From an uncultured Pseudomonadota bacterium (GTDB lineage Bacteria > Pseudomonadota > Gammaproteobacteria > Steroidobacterales > Steroidobacteraceae), in NCBI GenBank assembly GCA_903879335.1, contig CAIRLC010000032.1:1-56124 (forward strand): a stretch of 56,124 bases of DNA, read 5' to 3'. The notes beneath the pieces were generated by a model, which did no database searches, was not told where the DNA came from, and saw only the letters and a program-made list of their open reading frames with translations. Within the stretch, counting starts at the first letter, position 1, and the number at the start of each line of letters is the position of its first letter. Of the stretch, positions 17,977 through 27,727 are shown one piece after another. Both the position numbers and the translations under genes were made by a program.

Positions 17977-20396
17977 TGAAATCACACTATCGCGTCGTCG
18001 TCATTGGTGGCGGCATCGTTGGCACCAGCGTGTTGTATCACCTCACCAAAAAAGGTTGGACAGATGTCGCTCTGATCGAACGTGCGGAACTGACCGCCGG
18101 ATCAACCTGGCATGCAGCGGCTGGATTTCACTCCATCAACGACGATCCCAATATCGCCGCGCTGCAGGCGTACACCATCTCGCTGTACAAAGACATTGAA
18201 GCGGAGAGTGGGCAAAGCGTCGGTATGCATATGCCGGGCGGTTATTCGATAGCCACCAGTCCCGAGCGCTGGGAGTGGTTACGCGGCGAATGCGCGGTCT
18301 ACGAGACCCTCGGCATTCACGCCCGTCTCGCCACGCCCGAGGAGATCGTGGCGGATTGCCCGATTGTCAGTCCGGAAGGCCTGCTGGGTGGTTTGTTCGA
18401 CCCGCTTGAAGGCGCCGTCGACCCACACGGCACGACGCACGCATTCGCCATTGCCGCGAAGAAGCGCGGCGCCGAAGTGATCCTGCGCAATCGGGTGCTG
18501 TCACTGACACCGTTAGCGAATGGTCACTGGCGGCTCGAGACGGAGCACGGCACGGTCATCGCCGAGCATGTCGTCAACGCGGCCGGTCTTTGGGCACGCC
18601 GCGTGGGTCGCATGGCCGGACTGAACTTACCGCTCGTGCCGATGCAGCATCATTACCTGATCACCGAGTCGCTGCCGGAACTGCTGGCGATGGATCGCGA
18701 GATGCCCTGCGTGACGGACCTTGAAGGGTTCACATACCTTCAGCAGGAAAAGAAGGGCGTCTTGCTCGGCGTCTACGAGCGCGATCCACGCCATTGGCAG
18801 ACCGAGGGTGCGCAGTGGGATTACGGCATGGACCTGATCCCGGAGGACATCGACCGCATCGCCCCGGAACTCACGATTGGCTTCCGCCGCTTCCCAACGT
18901 TGGAACGCGCCGGTATCCGTCGTTGGGTCAATGGCGCGTTCACCTTTACGCCCGATGGCAATCCATTGGTCGGTCCAGTGCCGGAACTTAAGAATTACTG
19001 GACCGCGTGCGGCTGCATGAGTGGATTCTCGCAAGGCGGCGCAATCGGCTTAGTGCTGTCGAACTGGATGGTGGATGGCGACCCGGGCACTGACGTGCTC
19101 GGGATGGATGTGGCGCGCTACGGCAGCTGGGCCTCCAACGAACGGTATTTATTGGATACCACGCGCCAGTTCTATGAACGGCGTTTCGTCATGGCGTACC
19201 CCAACGAAGAACTGCCGGCCGGGCGTCCCTTGCGCACGACACCGGCCTACGACGCCCAGGTTGAAGCCGGGGCACGCTTTGGTGTGGTCTGGGGGATGGA
19301 GAGCCCGCAGTACTACGCGCCGAATGAACCGGATTTCGTTGATCCGCCGACACTGCGCCGTTCGGCCGCACACCGCTTCATCGCCGAAGAAGTGGCAGCG
19401 ACCCGCTCAGCCTGCGGTCTGATCGATACCGGCGTGTACGCCCGCTACGAAGTCAGCGGACCGGGAGCCAAAGGCTACCTGGATCGCTTGCTCGCGAGCC
19501 GTCTGCCGGACGTCGGCCGTGTACGGTTGGCGCCCATGCTCGCCCCGTCGGGGCGACTGCTGGGTGATTTGTCGGTCACCTGTTTAGCACCGGATCAATA
19601 CTGGATTGTCGGGTCCTATTATTTGCAGGAGTGGCACCTGCGCTGGTTCCGCGAGCACCTACCCGCTTCTGGGGTGACTCTGCGCAATCTCTCCGACGAG
19701 TGGATGGGATTCTCGCTGTCGGGTCCGGCGTCCCGCGAATTGCTCGCGCGACTGGTGCCGGACGATCTGTCGGACGCATCGCTGCCATTCATGGCTGCAC
19801 AACGCCGCCAAGTAGGGCTCGCCGATGCGGTCATTGCACGCCTGTCGCTCACGGGCGAACTCGGTTACGAGATCAACGTGCCAGCGGCCTCGCTGCGCGG
19901 TGTATGGCATGACCTCATGATCCTCGGCCGTGAGCATGGCCTGCGTCCGGTCGGCATGCGCGCGCAGGATTCGCTGCGCCTTGAGAAAGGCTATGGAATC
20001 TGGTCGTGCGAGTTTTCTGCCTCGAATACGCCTAGCCAATGCGGTCTCGCGCGTTACGTCGACTACGACAAGCCAGGCTTTATCGGTCGCGACGGCGCCT
20101 TAGCGGATCGGGACACGCCGCCGGACGATCGTCTGGTCTTGCTGGGACTCGCCAGCGGCGTCGATGCCGATGTCGGCGGTTACGAGCCGGTCCGCGTCAA
20201 TGGCGAACGGGTGGGCTACACCACATCGGGCGCCTACGGCCATCACGTCGGTCGCAGTCTCGCGCTCGCCTACGTGTCCCGTGCCGCACTGGACGCCGGT
20301 GCTGCGCTCAGTGTCGATCTGATCGGGACGCCGGTGCCGGCAGAAGTCCTGCATCACGCACCGTATGATCCTAGCGGGTCGCGTCTGCGCGGCTGA
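17973..20396 (+). CDS. Dimethylglycine/sarcosine dehydrogenase-like flavoprotein with GcvT domain
   Basis: 807 residues, the usual length for this family. N-terminal FAD fold VVVIGGGIVGTSVLYHL (residues about 8-24), then ELTAGSTWHAAAGFHS; the His of the WHAA motif is where the family attaches FAD covalently. The C-terminal half is a tetrahydrofolate-binding GcvT module (LIDTGVYARYEVSGPGAKGYL, RAQDSLRLEKGYGIWSCEF). It should remove an N-methyl group from dimethylglycine or a similar amine and pass it to THF, one step before soxBDAG in betaine breakdown. The start is an ATGATG overlapping the methyltransferase stop, after GAGGAGG. Confidence 0.9.
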   Translation: MMKSHYRVVVIGGGIVGTSVLYHLTKKGWTDVALIERAELTAGSTWHAAAGFHSINDDPNIAALQAYTISLYKDIEAESGQSVGMHMPGGYSIATSPERWEWLRGECAVYETLGIHARLATPEEIVADCPIVSPEGLLGGLFDPLEGAVDPHGTTHAFAIAAKKRGAEVILRNRVLSLTPLANGHWRLETEHGTVIAEHVVNAAGLWARRVGRMAGLNLPLVPMQHHYLITESLPELLAMDREMPCVTDLEGFTYLQQEKKGVLLGVYERDPRHWQTEGAQWDYGMDLIPEDIDRIAPELTIGFRRFPTLERAGIRRWVNGAFTFTPDGNPLVGPVPELKNYWTACGCMSGFSQGGAIGLVLSNWMVDGDPGTDVLGMDVARYGSWASNERYLLDTTRQFYERRFVMAYPNEELPAGRPLRTTPAYDAQVEAGARFGVVWGMESPQYYAPNEPDFVDPPTLRRSAAHRFIAEEVAATRSACGLIDTGVYARYEVSGPGAKGYLDRLLASRLPDVGRVRLAPMLAPSGRLLGDLSVTCLAPDQYWIVGSYYLQEWHLRWFREHLPASGVTLRNLSDEWMGFSLSGPASRELLARLVPDDLSDASLPFMAAQRRQVGLADAVIARLSLTGELGYEINVPAASLRGVWHDLMILGREHGLRPVGMRAQDSLRLEKGYGIWSCEFSASNTPSQCGLARYVDYDKPGFIGRDGALADRDTPPDDRLVLLGLASGVDADVGGYEPVRVNGERVGYTTSGAYGHHVGRSLALAYVSRAALDAGAALSVDLIGTPVPAEVLHHAPYDPSGSRLRG

Positions 20397-20441
20397 GATC
20401 TCATAATCAGGCGGCGCCGGGGGCGTGAGGGGAAGATTGCC

Positions 20442-21722
20442 ATGACGCGTCGACGAGAACCGGTCCGCATTCGGTGGTGGATCTTTCTGTATCTGTGCGG
20501 GTTCGCGCTGCTCAGTTACTTGCAGAGGACAGGCGTCTCAGTCGCCGCCGAAGCCATGATGCCGGCGCTCAATCTGACGCACTTTCAGATCGGCATTCTG
20601 CTAGGCACCTTTCCGCTCACGTATCTGATCTTTCAGATTCCCGGCGCAACGTTTGGGCAGCGCTTCGGTGCGCGAGCCACCTACGCGGCGGTCGGCGTGA
20701 TCGGGATGCTCGCGCTGGTCGGTATTCCGCTCGCCCCCTACGTTTTCAGCGGTGCCGCACTTTTCGGCGCAATGGTCCTCGCTCAAGGCGTGCTCGGCGC
20801 CTCGCAAGGCCCCGTTTTCCCGCTCGTCGCCGCGGTCGGCCAAGTCTGGTTTCCGGAAAATCGTTGGTCCTTCATTAATGGCGCGATTTCCACCGGCATG
20901 AATCTCGGCGGCATGATCGCCGCGCCACTCGTGGTGTTTTTGCAAGGTCGCTACGGATGGCAAGGGGCCTTGTTGTGGCTGGCGATCCCGAGTCTCGTGC
21001 TGACCGTGGCCTGGATGCGCTACGCCCGCAACTCACCGGCCGAACACCCGAAGGTGACGTCGGCTGAAATTGCCGAACTCCCGCCGCCGCCTGCACCGCC
21101 GCCCCCATTGACGCTGCCGCGACTGTGGGCCATTGCCTCGGATCGCGACGTGATTCGGCTCGCGCTGTCCTATCTGTGCATGAATTACGCGTTCTATCTG
21201 CTCTCGTCATGGTCGTTTATCTATTTGCGTGAAGTTCGCCACCTGGACGGCCTTGAGAGTGGCGTAGCGGGCGCCATGCCGTGGATCGGCGCGGCGCTCG
21301 GTGGGGGTCTGGGCGGTGAATTCGGCGATCGCTTCGCCACGTGGTTCGGCCCACGCTGGGGACTGCGCCTGATTCCGCTGGTGACCATGCCGATCGCTGG
21401 ATTGTTACTGCTCCTGACCATCCACGTCTCGACGCCATACCTCGCGGTGCTCGCACTGACGGTCGCCTTTTTCGCGGTCGAACTGAACGAAGGTCCGTAT
21501 TGGGCGGCGACGATGCGCGTCGCGCGCGCCGATACCGGTGCTGCGACCGGCGTGCTCAATACATTCGGAAATGGTGGCGGTATCGTTGCAGGCCCGGTGG
21601 TGGGCTGGCTATCGGGTCACGGTGGCTGGGATGCTGCGTTCATTACAGGAACGGTGTTCGCCGTCGTCGGCGGGCTGCTGTGGCTGTTCATCAATCCGGG
21701 GCGCGACAGTGCACGCAGTTGA
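20442..21722 (+). CDS. MFS transporter (anion:cation symporter type)
   Basis: 426 residues with about 12 membrane segments; the N-terminal half (QIGILLGTFPLTYLIFQIPG, GASQGPVFPLVAAVGQVWFP) resembles the ACS family that moves organic anions with H+ or Na+. A proline-rich cytoplasmic loop (ELPPPPAPPPP) divides the two halves. GGGGAAG precedes the ATG. It lies 45 bp after the dehydrogenase gene, so it is probably the third gene of the operon and may import the methylated amine or export a product. It is not a BCCT or proU-type betaine carrier. The 256 bp after it contain nothing I recognise. Confidence 0.82.
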   Translation: MTRRREPVRIRWWIFLYLCGFALLSYLQRTGVSVAAEAMMPALNLTHFQIGILLGTFPLTYLIFQIPGATFGQRFGARATYAAVGVIGMLALVGIPLAPYVFSGAALFGAMVLAQGVLGASQGPVFPLVAAVGQVWFPENRWSFINGAISTGMNLGGMIAAPLVVFLQGRYGWQGALLWLAIPSLVLTVAWMRYARNSPAEHPKVTSAEIAELPPPPAPPPPLTLPRLWAIASDRDVIRLALSYLCMNYAFYLLSSWSFIYLREVRHLDGLESGVAGAMPWIGAALGGGLGGEFGDRFATWFGPRWGLRLIPLVTMPIAGLLLLLTIHVSTPYLAVLALTVAFFAVELNEGPYWAATMRVARADTGAATGVLNTFGNGGGIVAGPVVGWLSGHGGWDAAFITGTVFAVVGGLLWLFINPGRDSARS

Positions 21723-21978
21723 CTGTGCCGACACTCTAAAGTCGCCATGCCGAGCGCAGTTCGCTAGCCCGTGACTCTCTGATGTCGCATGACATTGATG
21801 CACAGGTGTAGCCACGCACCTCCATTATTCCAAGCGGTGCCCGAGAGCACCGGCGAACATGAGTTCCACCGTGGACACCGAACTGGTGCGCTGCTCGCGA
21901 TTGCGGCTGTTAATTGGAGGCATCTACTCCACCGCTGAGTGGCGGCTCGTCCTTGCAGGCACGGTTTATGAAGCTCAT

Positions 21979-22881
21979 TCAGGGCATGGGCGCGCCGCGT
22001 GCGGCGACTAACACCGCGTACCACTGCGCCCGCGTTAATTGAATGTGACGCGCGCGCGCGATGGCCGCAAGATGGGCTGGCGACTGAGTGCCCATCAGCG
22101 GCACGGGGCGACTCGGATGCGCCATCACCCACGCCGCGATGACCGCCGCGCGGGACACTCCACATTCCGACGCGAGCGCATCCAAGACGCCAATGACGGC
22201 GCGCTCACGGTCGTTAGAGCCTGTGCCCATGAGGCGACCACCCCCGAGCGGCGACCAGGCAAGCACCGCCATGGTCTGCTCCATGGCAAGGTCCAAGGTC
22301 CCATCCTCGAGCGGGGCTAAATACAAGGGCGAGTATTCCGGTTGAATGGCGGCTAGAGGCAGCGTGAGGTGAGCGAGTAATGCGCGCGTCTGAGCGACCG
22401 TATAGTTGGACACACCGATCGCGCGAACCTTACCGTCACGATGCAAGCGTTCAAGCGCCGCAGCAACTTCCGCGGGGTGGGCGAGATGATCGGGTCGATG
22501 AATCTGGTAGAGATCGATCGTCTCAACGCCCAAGCGAGTCAATGAGGCCTCACACGCATGCACCAAGTAATCTGCCGACGAGTCGTACGGGACCGGCGGC
22601 GTGATACCCCCTTTGGTGGCGAGCACAATGTGTTCTCGCAAAGCAGGTCGCGCGCGCAGGACGCGCCCCAGTAATTGCTCCGCACCACCAAAGCCGATCG
22701 GCGTGCCGAGACCATAGATATCCGCGGTATCGAATAAGGTGAGCCCGGCAGCCATCGCCGCATCAATGGTCGCCAAAACCGCATTGAAGTCGAGCCCAGC
22801 CATTCGCCACATCCCAAAACCGACGGGGGAGACATGAAAGCCACTGCGGCCAAGCGGCACTGAGCCTGTCGATGCTGTCAT
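21979..22881 (-). CDS. Aldo/keto reductase
   Basis: 300 residues from the ATG at 22881, which has AAGGAGAG five bases upstream; a start eight codons earlier lacks this. The (beta/alpha)8 family signature is complete: catalytic Asp and Tyr in LFDTADIYG, Lys in VLATKGG and His in YQIHRPD. The sequence resembles the branch containing D-threo-aldose 1-dehydrogenase, L-fucose dehydrogenase and pyridoxal 4-dehydrogenase. It is a cytoplasmic NAD(P)(H)-dependent reductase or dehydrogenase of a sugar or aldehyde. It is divergent from the peptidase gene and has its own upstream inverted repeat. Confidence 0.85.
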   Translation of the reverse strand: MTASTGSVPLGRSGFHVSPVGFGMWRMAGLDFNAVLATIDAAMAAGLTLFDTADIYGLGTPIGFGGAEQLLGRVLRARPALREHIVLATKGGITPPVPYDSSADYLVHACEASLTRLGVETIDLYQIHRPDHLAHPAEVAAALERLHRDGKVRAIGVSNYTVAQTRALLAHLTLPLAAIQPEYSPLYLAPLEDGTLDLAMEQTMAVLAWSPLGGGRLMGTGSNDRERAVIGVLDALASECGVSRAAVIAAWVMAHPSRPVPLMGTQSPAHLAAIARARHIQLTRAQWYAVLVAARGAPMP

Positions 22882-22904
22882 CCGTCTCTCCTTAATAGCG
22901 CTCA

Positions 22905-22929
22905 CGCTTATGCCTCAAAATCATAAGCG
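22905..22929. promoter_or_regulatory. Inverted repeat upstream of the aldo/keto reductase gene
   Basis: Perfect 8-bp arms CGCTTATG (22905-22912) and CATAAGCG (22922-22929) with a 9-base spacer, 24 bp upstream of the reductase start. It is a candidate operator. The regulator is not obvious nearby. In the rest of the 22882-23265 gap I see no gene, terminator or other repeat. Confidence 0.45.
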
Positions 22930-23265
22930 AAAGACTATCCGACTCGGTGCCTAAAACCCGTCAACAGCGGGTGAATAAACGGCGGAGCTCACGATAGACT
23001 GTCAATCATCACGACAAGACCGTGAGCGACGCGGTCGCACGGTCCAACTATTTCCCGCCGACACCCCATCGCGGCGTAAAAGACACGCTACGGCAGGCCT
23101 ATGCCCTGGCGTGAATCGAGATCTTGTCGCGTCTTGGACTCTGTCTAGGACAAGGGCCGATGCCGACGAGTTTGGCGTCGTGGCCTATTTGTTGTCATGC
23201 TTGAGAGACCGAACCGCGGGTGACGCGGCGCTCGAACGACTGCCATTGATGGAGAACGTAACTTC

Positions 23266-25305
23266 GTGACTAACCGAGCCAAACCCGGACTGATATCGCT
23301 TGTCGCTCACCTCGTGGCTGCAGTCTTCGCTGCACCTACGGCGCTGGCCGAACCCATGACAGTCCCATCGATTTTGGACGCGCTCGGCGCCGTGCATCCG
23401 TTCAGTGAAGTTGTACTGTCGCCGGATGGCACGCGGGCCGTTTACGGCAACGTGACCACAGGCAAACGTCGCGGCGCTGCGGTTGATGTGTCGGCACTGT
23501 GGATCGTCGATGCCCGTGACGGCTCGCATCCGCAACGCCTCACCGCCTGTCCGGGACGACCCTGCGATGAACATGGCGCAGCATGGTCGCCCGACGGACA
23601 ACATATTGCGTTTGTAACCACCGATGCCAACGAGCAGGCGCAGCTCGCGCTATCCGATCGCGACGGTCGTGGCGTCCATACCCTGACCCACGCACGCGGA
23701 CCCTTAGACACACCGCGCTGGTCGCCGGACGGTCAGCGGCTGGCGTTTTTGTACTCGCAAGGAGCACCGCGACAGCCCGGCCCCCTCAATCCCCTCGCCC
23801 GCGATGCCGGTCTCCTATCCTCGACAGTCTATGAGCAACGCCTCGCCGTCCTATCGGCCGCCGGTGGCGAACCGGCGCTCCTCGGCCCGTCTGCCGTCAA
23901 TGTCTATGAATTCGACTGGTCACCGGATGGGATGCAATTCGTGGTCAGTGCCGCGCACGGCTCTGGCGATGACAACTGGTGGATCGCCGAACTCGCGTTA
24001 ATAGACGCCCACACGGGCGCCATGCAGAGCCTCTACAAGCCCACCCTTCAAATCGCATCACCGCGCTGGTCTGCCGACGGGCAGCGGATTGCCTTCATCA
24101 GCGGGATCATGAGTGATGAAGCGATCACCGGCGGAGACTTGTATGTGATTTCGGCGCATGGCGGCGAGCCGCGCAACGTGCTGCCGTCGCTGCCTGCGTC
24201 ACTGCAAACCATCACGTGGTCGGGGTCGTCGTCGGAGATTCTGGCGACTGAATTTGCGGCCGGCGATGAAGTGGTGGCGCGCATCGATGTCGATCACGGC
24301 ACGCAGGATGAATTGTGGCGTGCCCCTGAAATGATTTGGGCGAACAGTCTGATGGGCTTTGCGCCGGGTGATGCGGGTATCGCACTGTCGCGTGATGGCA
24401 CCTGGTCTGCCGTCATTCGGCAGTCGTATACCGAGCCACCAGAAATCTACAGCGGCCCGATTGGTGAATGGAAAGCGATCACCCACGCCAACGAGGGTAT
24501 CCCCCGCGTCACCGGTACCGCCCGCAACCTCACGTGGACGAGCGATGACTATCACGTCCAAGGCCTGCTGATCGCGCCACCCAAGCAAGAGCCCGGGAAG
24601 CGCTACCCGCTCATTGTTGAGATTCACGGCGGGCCAGCCTATGCCCACTACCCCATTTTCCCGAGCGGCCCAGGGGCCTTCGATGCGGCCCTCGCCGCGC
24701 GCGGCTATTACATTTTCAAACCCAATCCGCGCGGCAGTTATGGGCAGGGCGAAGTCTTCACGCAAGCGAATGTCAAAGATTTCGGCTACGGAGATCTTCG
24801 GGACATACTTCACGGCATTGACGCGGTGGTCGCGGCCGCGCCGATTGATAACGACAATATCGGTCTGATCGGTTGGAGCTATGGCGGATACATGGCGATG
24901 TGGACGCCCACACAGACCAACCGTTTCAAGGCCGCGGTGGCGGGCGCCGGACTATCCAATTGGCAGAGTTACTACGGCACGAACAACATTGATACGTGGC
25001 TCATTCCATACTTTGGTGCCTCGGTGTACGACGACCCGAAGGTGTATGAACGCAGTTCACCGATGACCTTCATCAAGAATGTGCGCACCCCAACGCTGAT
25101 CGTGTCCGGCGATCGAGATGCTGAAGTACCGATTTCACAATCGTATGAATATTGGAACGCATTGCGCCGCCTGGGTGTACCGACGGAATTTGTGGTGTAT
25201 CCCGACGAGGGACATGCCTTCTTCAAACGAGACGATCAAGTCGATGTCATGACGCGCACCATTGGTTGGTTCGACCGCTATCTGAAACCGCAGCCGATGC
25301 CTTAA
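23266..25305 (+). CDS. Exported S9-family prolyl oligopeptidase-type peptidase
   Basis: 679 residues from a GTG preceded by GGAGAA. An N-terminal signal sequence (LISLVAHLVAAVFAAPTALA) sends it to the periplasm. Residues about 40-400 form a beta-propeller with TolB/PD40-like repeats (WSPDGQHIAFV, WSADGQRIAFI). The C-terminal alpha/beta hydrolase has the nucleophile in GWSYGGYMAMW, Asp in SGDRDAEVP and His in DEGHAFF. Such dipeptidyl- or acylaminoacyl-peptidases trim peptides. It is followed after about 150 bp by a TonB-dependent receptor, which suggests joint uptake and digestion of peptides. Confidence 0.93.
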   Translation: MTNRAKPGLISLVAHLVAAVFAAPTALAEPMTVPSILDALGAVHPFSEVVLSPDGTRAVYGNVTTGKRRGAAVDVSALWIVDARDGSHPQRLTACPGRPCDEHGAAWSPDGQHIAFVTTDANEQAQLALSDRDGRGVHTLTHARGPLDTPRWSPDGQRLAFLYSQGAPRQPGPLNPLARDAGLLSSTVYEQRLAVLSAAGGEPALLGPSAVNVYEFDWSPDGMQFVVSAAHGSGDDNWWIAELALIDAHTGAMQSLYKPTLQIASPRWSADGQRIAFISGIMSDEAITGGDLYVISAHGGEPRNVLPSLPASLQTITWSGSSSEILATEFAAGDEVVARIDVDHGTQDELWRAPEMIWANSLMGFAPGDAGIALSRDGTWSAVIRQSYTEPPEIYSGPIGEWKAITHANEGIPRVTGTARNLTWTSDDYHVQGLLIAPPKQEPGKRYPLIVEIHGGPAYAHYPIFPSGPGAFDAALAARGYYIFKPNPRGSYGQGEVFTQANVKDFGYGDLRDILHGIDAVVAAAPIDNDNIGLIGWSYGGYMAMWTPTQTNRFKAAVAGAGLSNWQSYYGTNNIDTWLIPYFGASVYDDPKVYERSSPMTFIKNVRTPTLIVSGDRDAEVPISQSYEYWNALRRLGVPTEFVVYPDEGHAFFKRDDQVDVMTRTIGWFDRYLKPQPMP

Positions 25306-25459
25306 GCGTGGCCCACGGCCCCGGCGTAGTCGTGCTCAGCGTAGCGCGACTGTTGGTGGGTTGAACCGCGATATTGCGATCCTCCTCAGCCAAGCGCCTG
25401 CGCATCGCTAACTATGACGGCGATTGAACTGTTTTTAGCCTTATCTTGGAATAGCGCGC

Positions 25460-27571
25460 ATGAAAATCTTTTCGTTGACGCCGCGGCTCTTGAGCCTACT
25501 GCTGGTTGGCATATGGTCTGCGCCGCTGATCCAGGCGGATCCGATCACATTCTCGGAGGTGACGGTGCTCGGCACGCGCCGGGAAGTCGATAGCTTGGAC
25601 GTGGGCGCTTCCGTGGATCGGGTCGACGGCGCTGTACTCCGCAACGGTCCGGGTATCAATCTCTCGGAAAGCCTCGGCTCGGTCGCCGGACTGTCCGCCC
25701 GAAACCGACAAAACTACGCACAAGATTTGCAGTTGTCGATTCGTGGATTCGGCGCGCGTTCGAGCTTCGGCGCTCGCGGCATACGTTTGTATGCGGACGG
25801 CGTTCCGGCAACGATGCCCGACGGGCAAGGGCAGTATTCCCATTTTGACCTCAGTGGTGCCGATCACTTAGAGGTGCTGCGCGGCCCATTTTCAGCGCTC
25901 TACGGCAATGCCGCTGGCGGCGTGATCGCCATCTACACCGCCGATGCGCCGCCGGGTGGCTTGATCGATGCAACGGCTGAGTTTGGTAGCTTCCAAACTC
26001 AGCGTTATGCGCTACGCGTCGGCAGTGAGGCCGACGGCGTGAACTACGTCTTAAATGCAACCCACTTCAGTACTGATGGTTATCGCGATCACAGCCGTGC
26101 GGAACGCACGACAGCGAACAGCAAAGTGCGCGTGCAGCTGGCCGCGCACACTCGCCTAACGCTGGTCGCGAATGCGATTGCGACACCGGAAATTCAGGAC
26201 CCCCTAGGGCTTACGGCCAGTCAACTGGCCGCCGCTCCGACACAAGCCGGTACTGGGGCATTGCTTTACAACACCCGAAAAAGCTTGTCGCAAGAGCAGA
26301 TCGGCGCCACGCTCGAATCCGACCTCGGAGATTCTGATCGCCTGTCGGCCATGACCTATGCGGGTCATCGCCAAACACGGCAATTTCAAGCCATACTGAA
26401 AAGCGTCGAGCTCGCCAGCAGCACACACCCGGGCGGGGTGATTGATCTCGGTCGTGACTATCGTGGCGGGGAGATTCGAGTAGCGGATCAAAGTCGACTT
26501 GGTGGAGCACCAATCATGACGACCGGTGGCGTGAGTTTTGACGTTCTTGAGGAGGCAAGACGCGGCTATCTGAATTTCGACGCGTCAGGACTCGGTAACA
26601 TCGGCACCCTCCGACGCGACGAGGGCAATCGGGTGCAGTCTTTGGACGAGTATGTGCAGATTGAATGGCAGCCCGCGACGCGCTGGAATCTGACTGCAGG
26701 AGTCCGCCATACCGACGTCAGCATCGTGTCTCACGATCACGTCGCCCCTGGCAACATCACCTCATTGCAGTACGGGGCAACGACACCGATCGCGGCCGTG
26801 AATTATCGACTGACGCCGTATGCAGCATTATATGCGTCACTCGGCGGAGGCTTTGAAACACCGACCTTGAACGATCTGGCCTACCGATCTACAAACGGCA
26901 GTATCCGCGGGTTGAATACCGCCTTGCGCCCGGCCCGCAGTCAGAATTTCGAAACCGGCTTCAAATTCATGCGTGGCGCGACGAGGATGACCGTAGCCGC
27001 GTTCTATATCCGCACCAATGACGAACTGGCCGTGAAAGCAAATTCAGGCGGGCGCTCGGTCCTTGAGAATATCGGGCCAACCGATCGACGTGGCTTTGAA
27101 TTGAGTCTTCAACAGTCGCTCGGTCGCCAATGGACAACGACGGTCGCCTACACAGCTCTCGACGCCAAAACGATTCTGCCCTACACGGCGTGCGCAGCAA
27201 CCCCCTGTTCCCTCGTGACGGTGCCTGCCGGTAGCCGACTACCGGCGGTGCCACGCAATGCGCTGTATGCCTCGGCGCAATGGCAGGACGCCTCCGGGCG
27301 CTTTAAAGCAGGGGCTGAGACTGTGGGGCGCAGTGCCCTATTGGCCGACGATCGTAATCTCTCCAGCGCGCGAGGATACTGGAGCACCAATCTGCGAGCG
27401 GCGCTGACTCAACAGGTCGCACAGACCCAAGTCAGTGAAACAATTCGGATTGATAACGTCTTCGATCGGCGCTACGTCGGCACGGTGATCGTGAATGAAA
27501 GCAATGGCCGCTATTTCGAGCCGTCGCCGGGCAGAACAGTCATGGCCATGTTTGACGTGGCCTTCCGCTAA
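25460..27571 (+). CDS. TonB-dependent outer-membrane receptor
   Basis: 703 residues, with a signal peptide ending near IQADP and a plug domain (SESLGSVAGLSARNRQNYAQD, QLSIRGFGARSSFGARGIRL, EVLRGPFSALYGNAAGGVIAI). The barrel ends in a terminal aromatic residue (MAMFDVAFR), as expected. It imports a large ligand such as a siderophore, cobalamin or oligopeptide in exchange for TonB energy. Plug sequence resembles the FecA/FhuA-related class. No siderophore genes are near. The adjacent peptidase makes a peptide ligand possible. Confidence 0.93.
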   Translation: MKIFSLTPRLLSLLLVGIWSAPLIQADPITFSEVTVLGTRREVDSLDVGASVDRVDGAVLRNGPGINLSESLGSVAGLSARNRQNYAQDLQLSIRGFGARSSFGARGIRLYADGVPATMPDGQGQYSHFDLSGADHLEVLRGPFSALYGNAAGGVIAIYTADAPPGGLIDATAEFGSFQTQRYALRVGSEADGVNYVLNATHFSTDGYRDHSRAERTTANSKVRVQLAAHTRLTLVANAIATPEIQDPLGLTASQLAAAPTQAGTGALLYNTRKSLSQEQIGATLESDLGDSDRLSAMTYAGHRQTRQFQAILKSVELASSTHPGGVIDLGRDYRGGEIRVADQSRLGGAPIMTTGGVSFDVLEEARRGYLNFDASGLGNIGTLRRDEGNRVQSLDEYVQIEWQPATRWNLTAGVRHTDVSIVSHDHVAPGNITSLQYGATTPIAAVNYRLTPYAALYASLGGGFETPTLNDLAYRSTNGSIRGLNTALRPARSQNFETGFKFMRGATRMTVAAFYIRTNDELAVKANSGGRSVLENIGPTDRRGFELSLQQSLGRQWTTTVAYTALDAKTILPYTACAATPCSLVTVPAGSRLPAVPRNALYASAQWQDASGRFKAGAETVGRSALLADDRNLSSARGYWSTNLRAALTQQVAQTQVSETIRIDNVFDRRYVGTVIVNESNGRYFEPSPGRTVMAMFDVAFR

Positions 27572-27727
27572 GCTGGTATGGTCAATGGCGCCTCAGTGGT
27601 GCGCGCTTGGGGTCGGCGCCATCTAGGTTGAGGCACCACCGCGGATCACCAGCTTCTTCGTGGACGTTCTAACCTGACACCATGCGTCCACCCGTGGTAG
27701 CGTCTCCTATCGCTTTTGGAGATGCCG

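Noticed and set aside
21723-21978. Possible tRNA or att site after the MFS gene
   Set aside because: No cloverleaf, no conserved tRNA end and no repeat partner was found on inspection.
27585-27622. Inverted repeat ATGGCGCC/GGCGCCAT after the TonB receptor as a terminator
   Set aside because: The loop is long (22 bases) and no T-run follows, so intrinsic termination is not supported.
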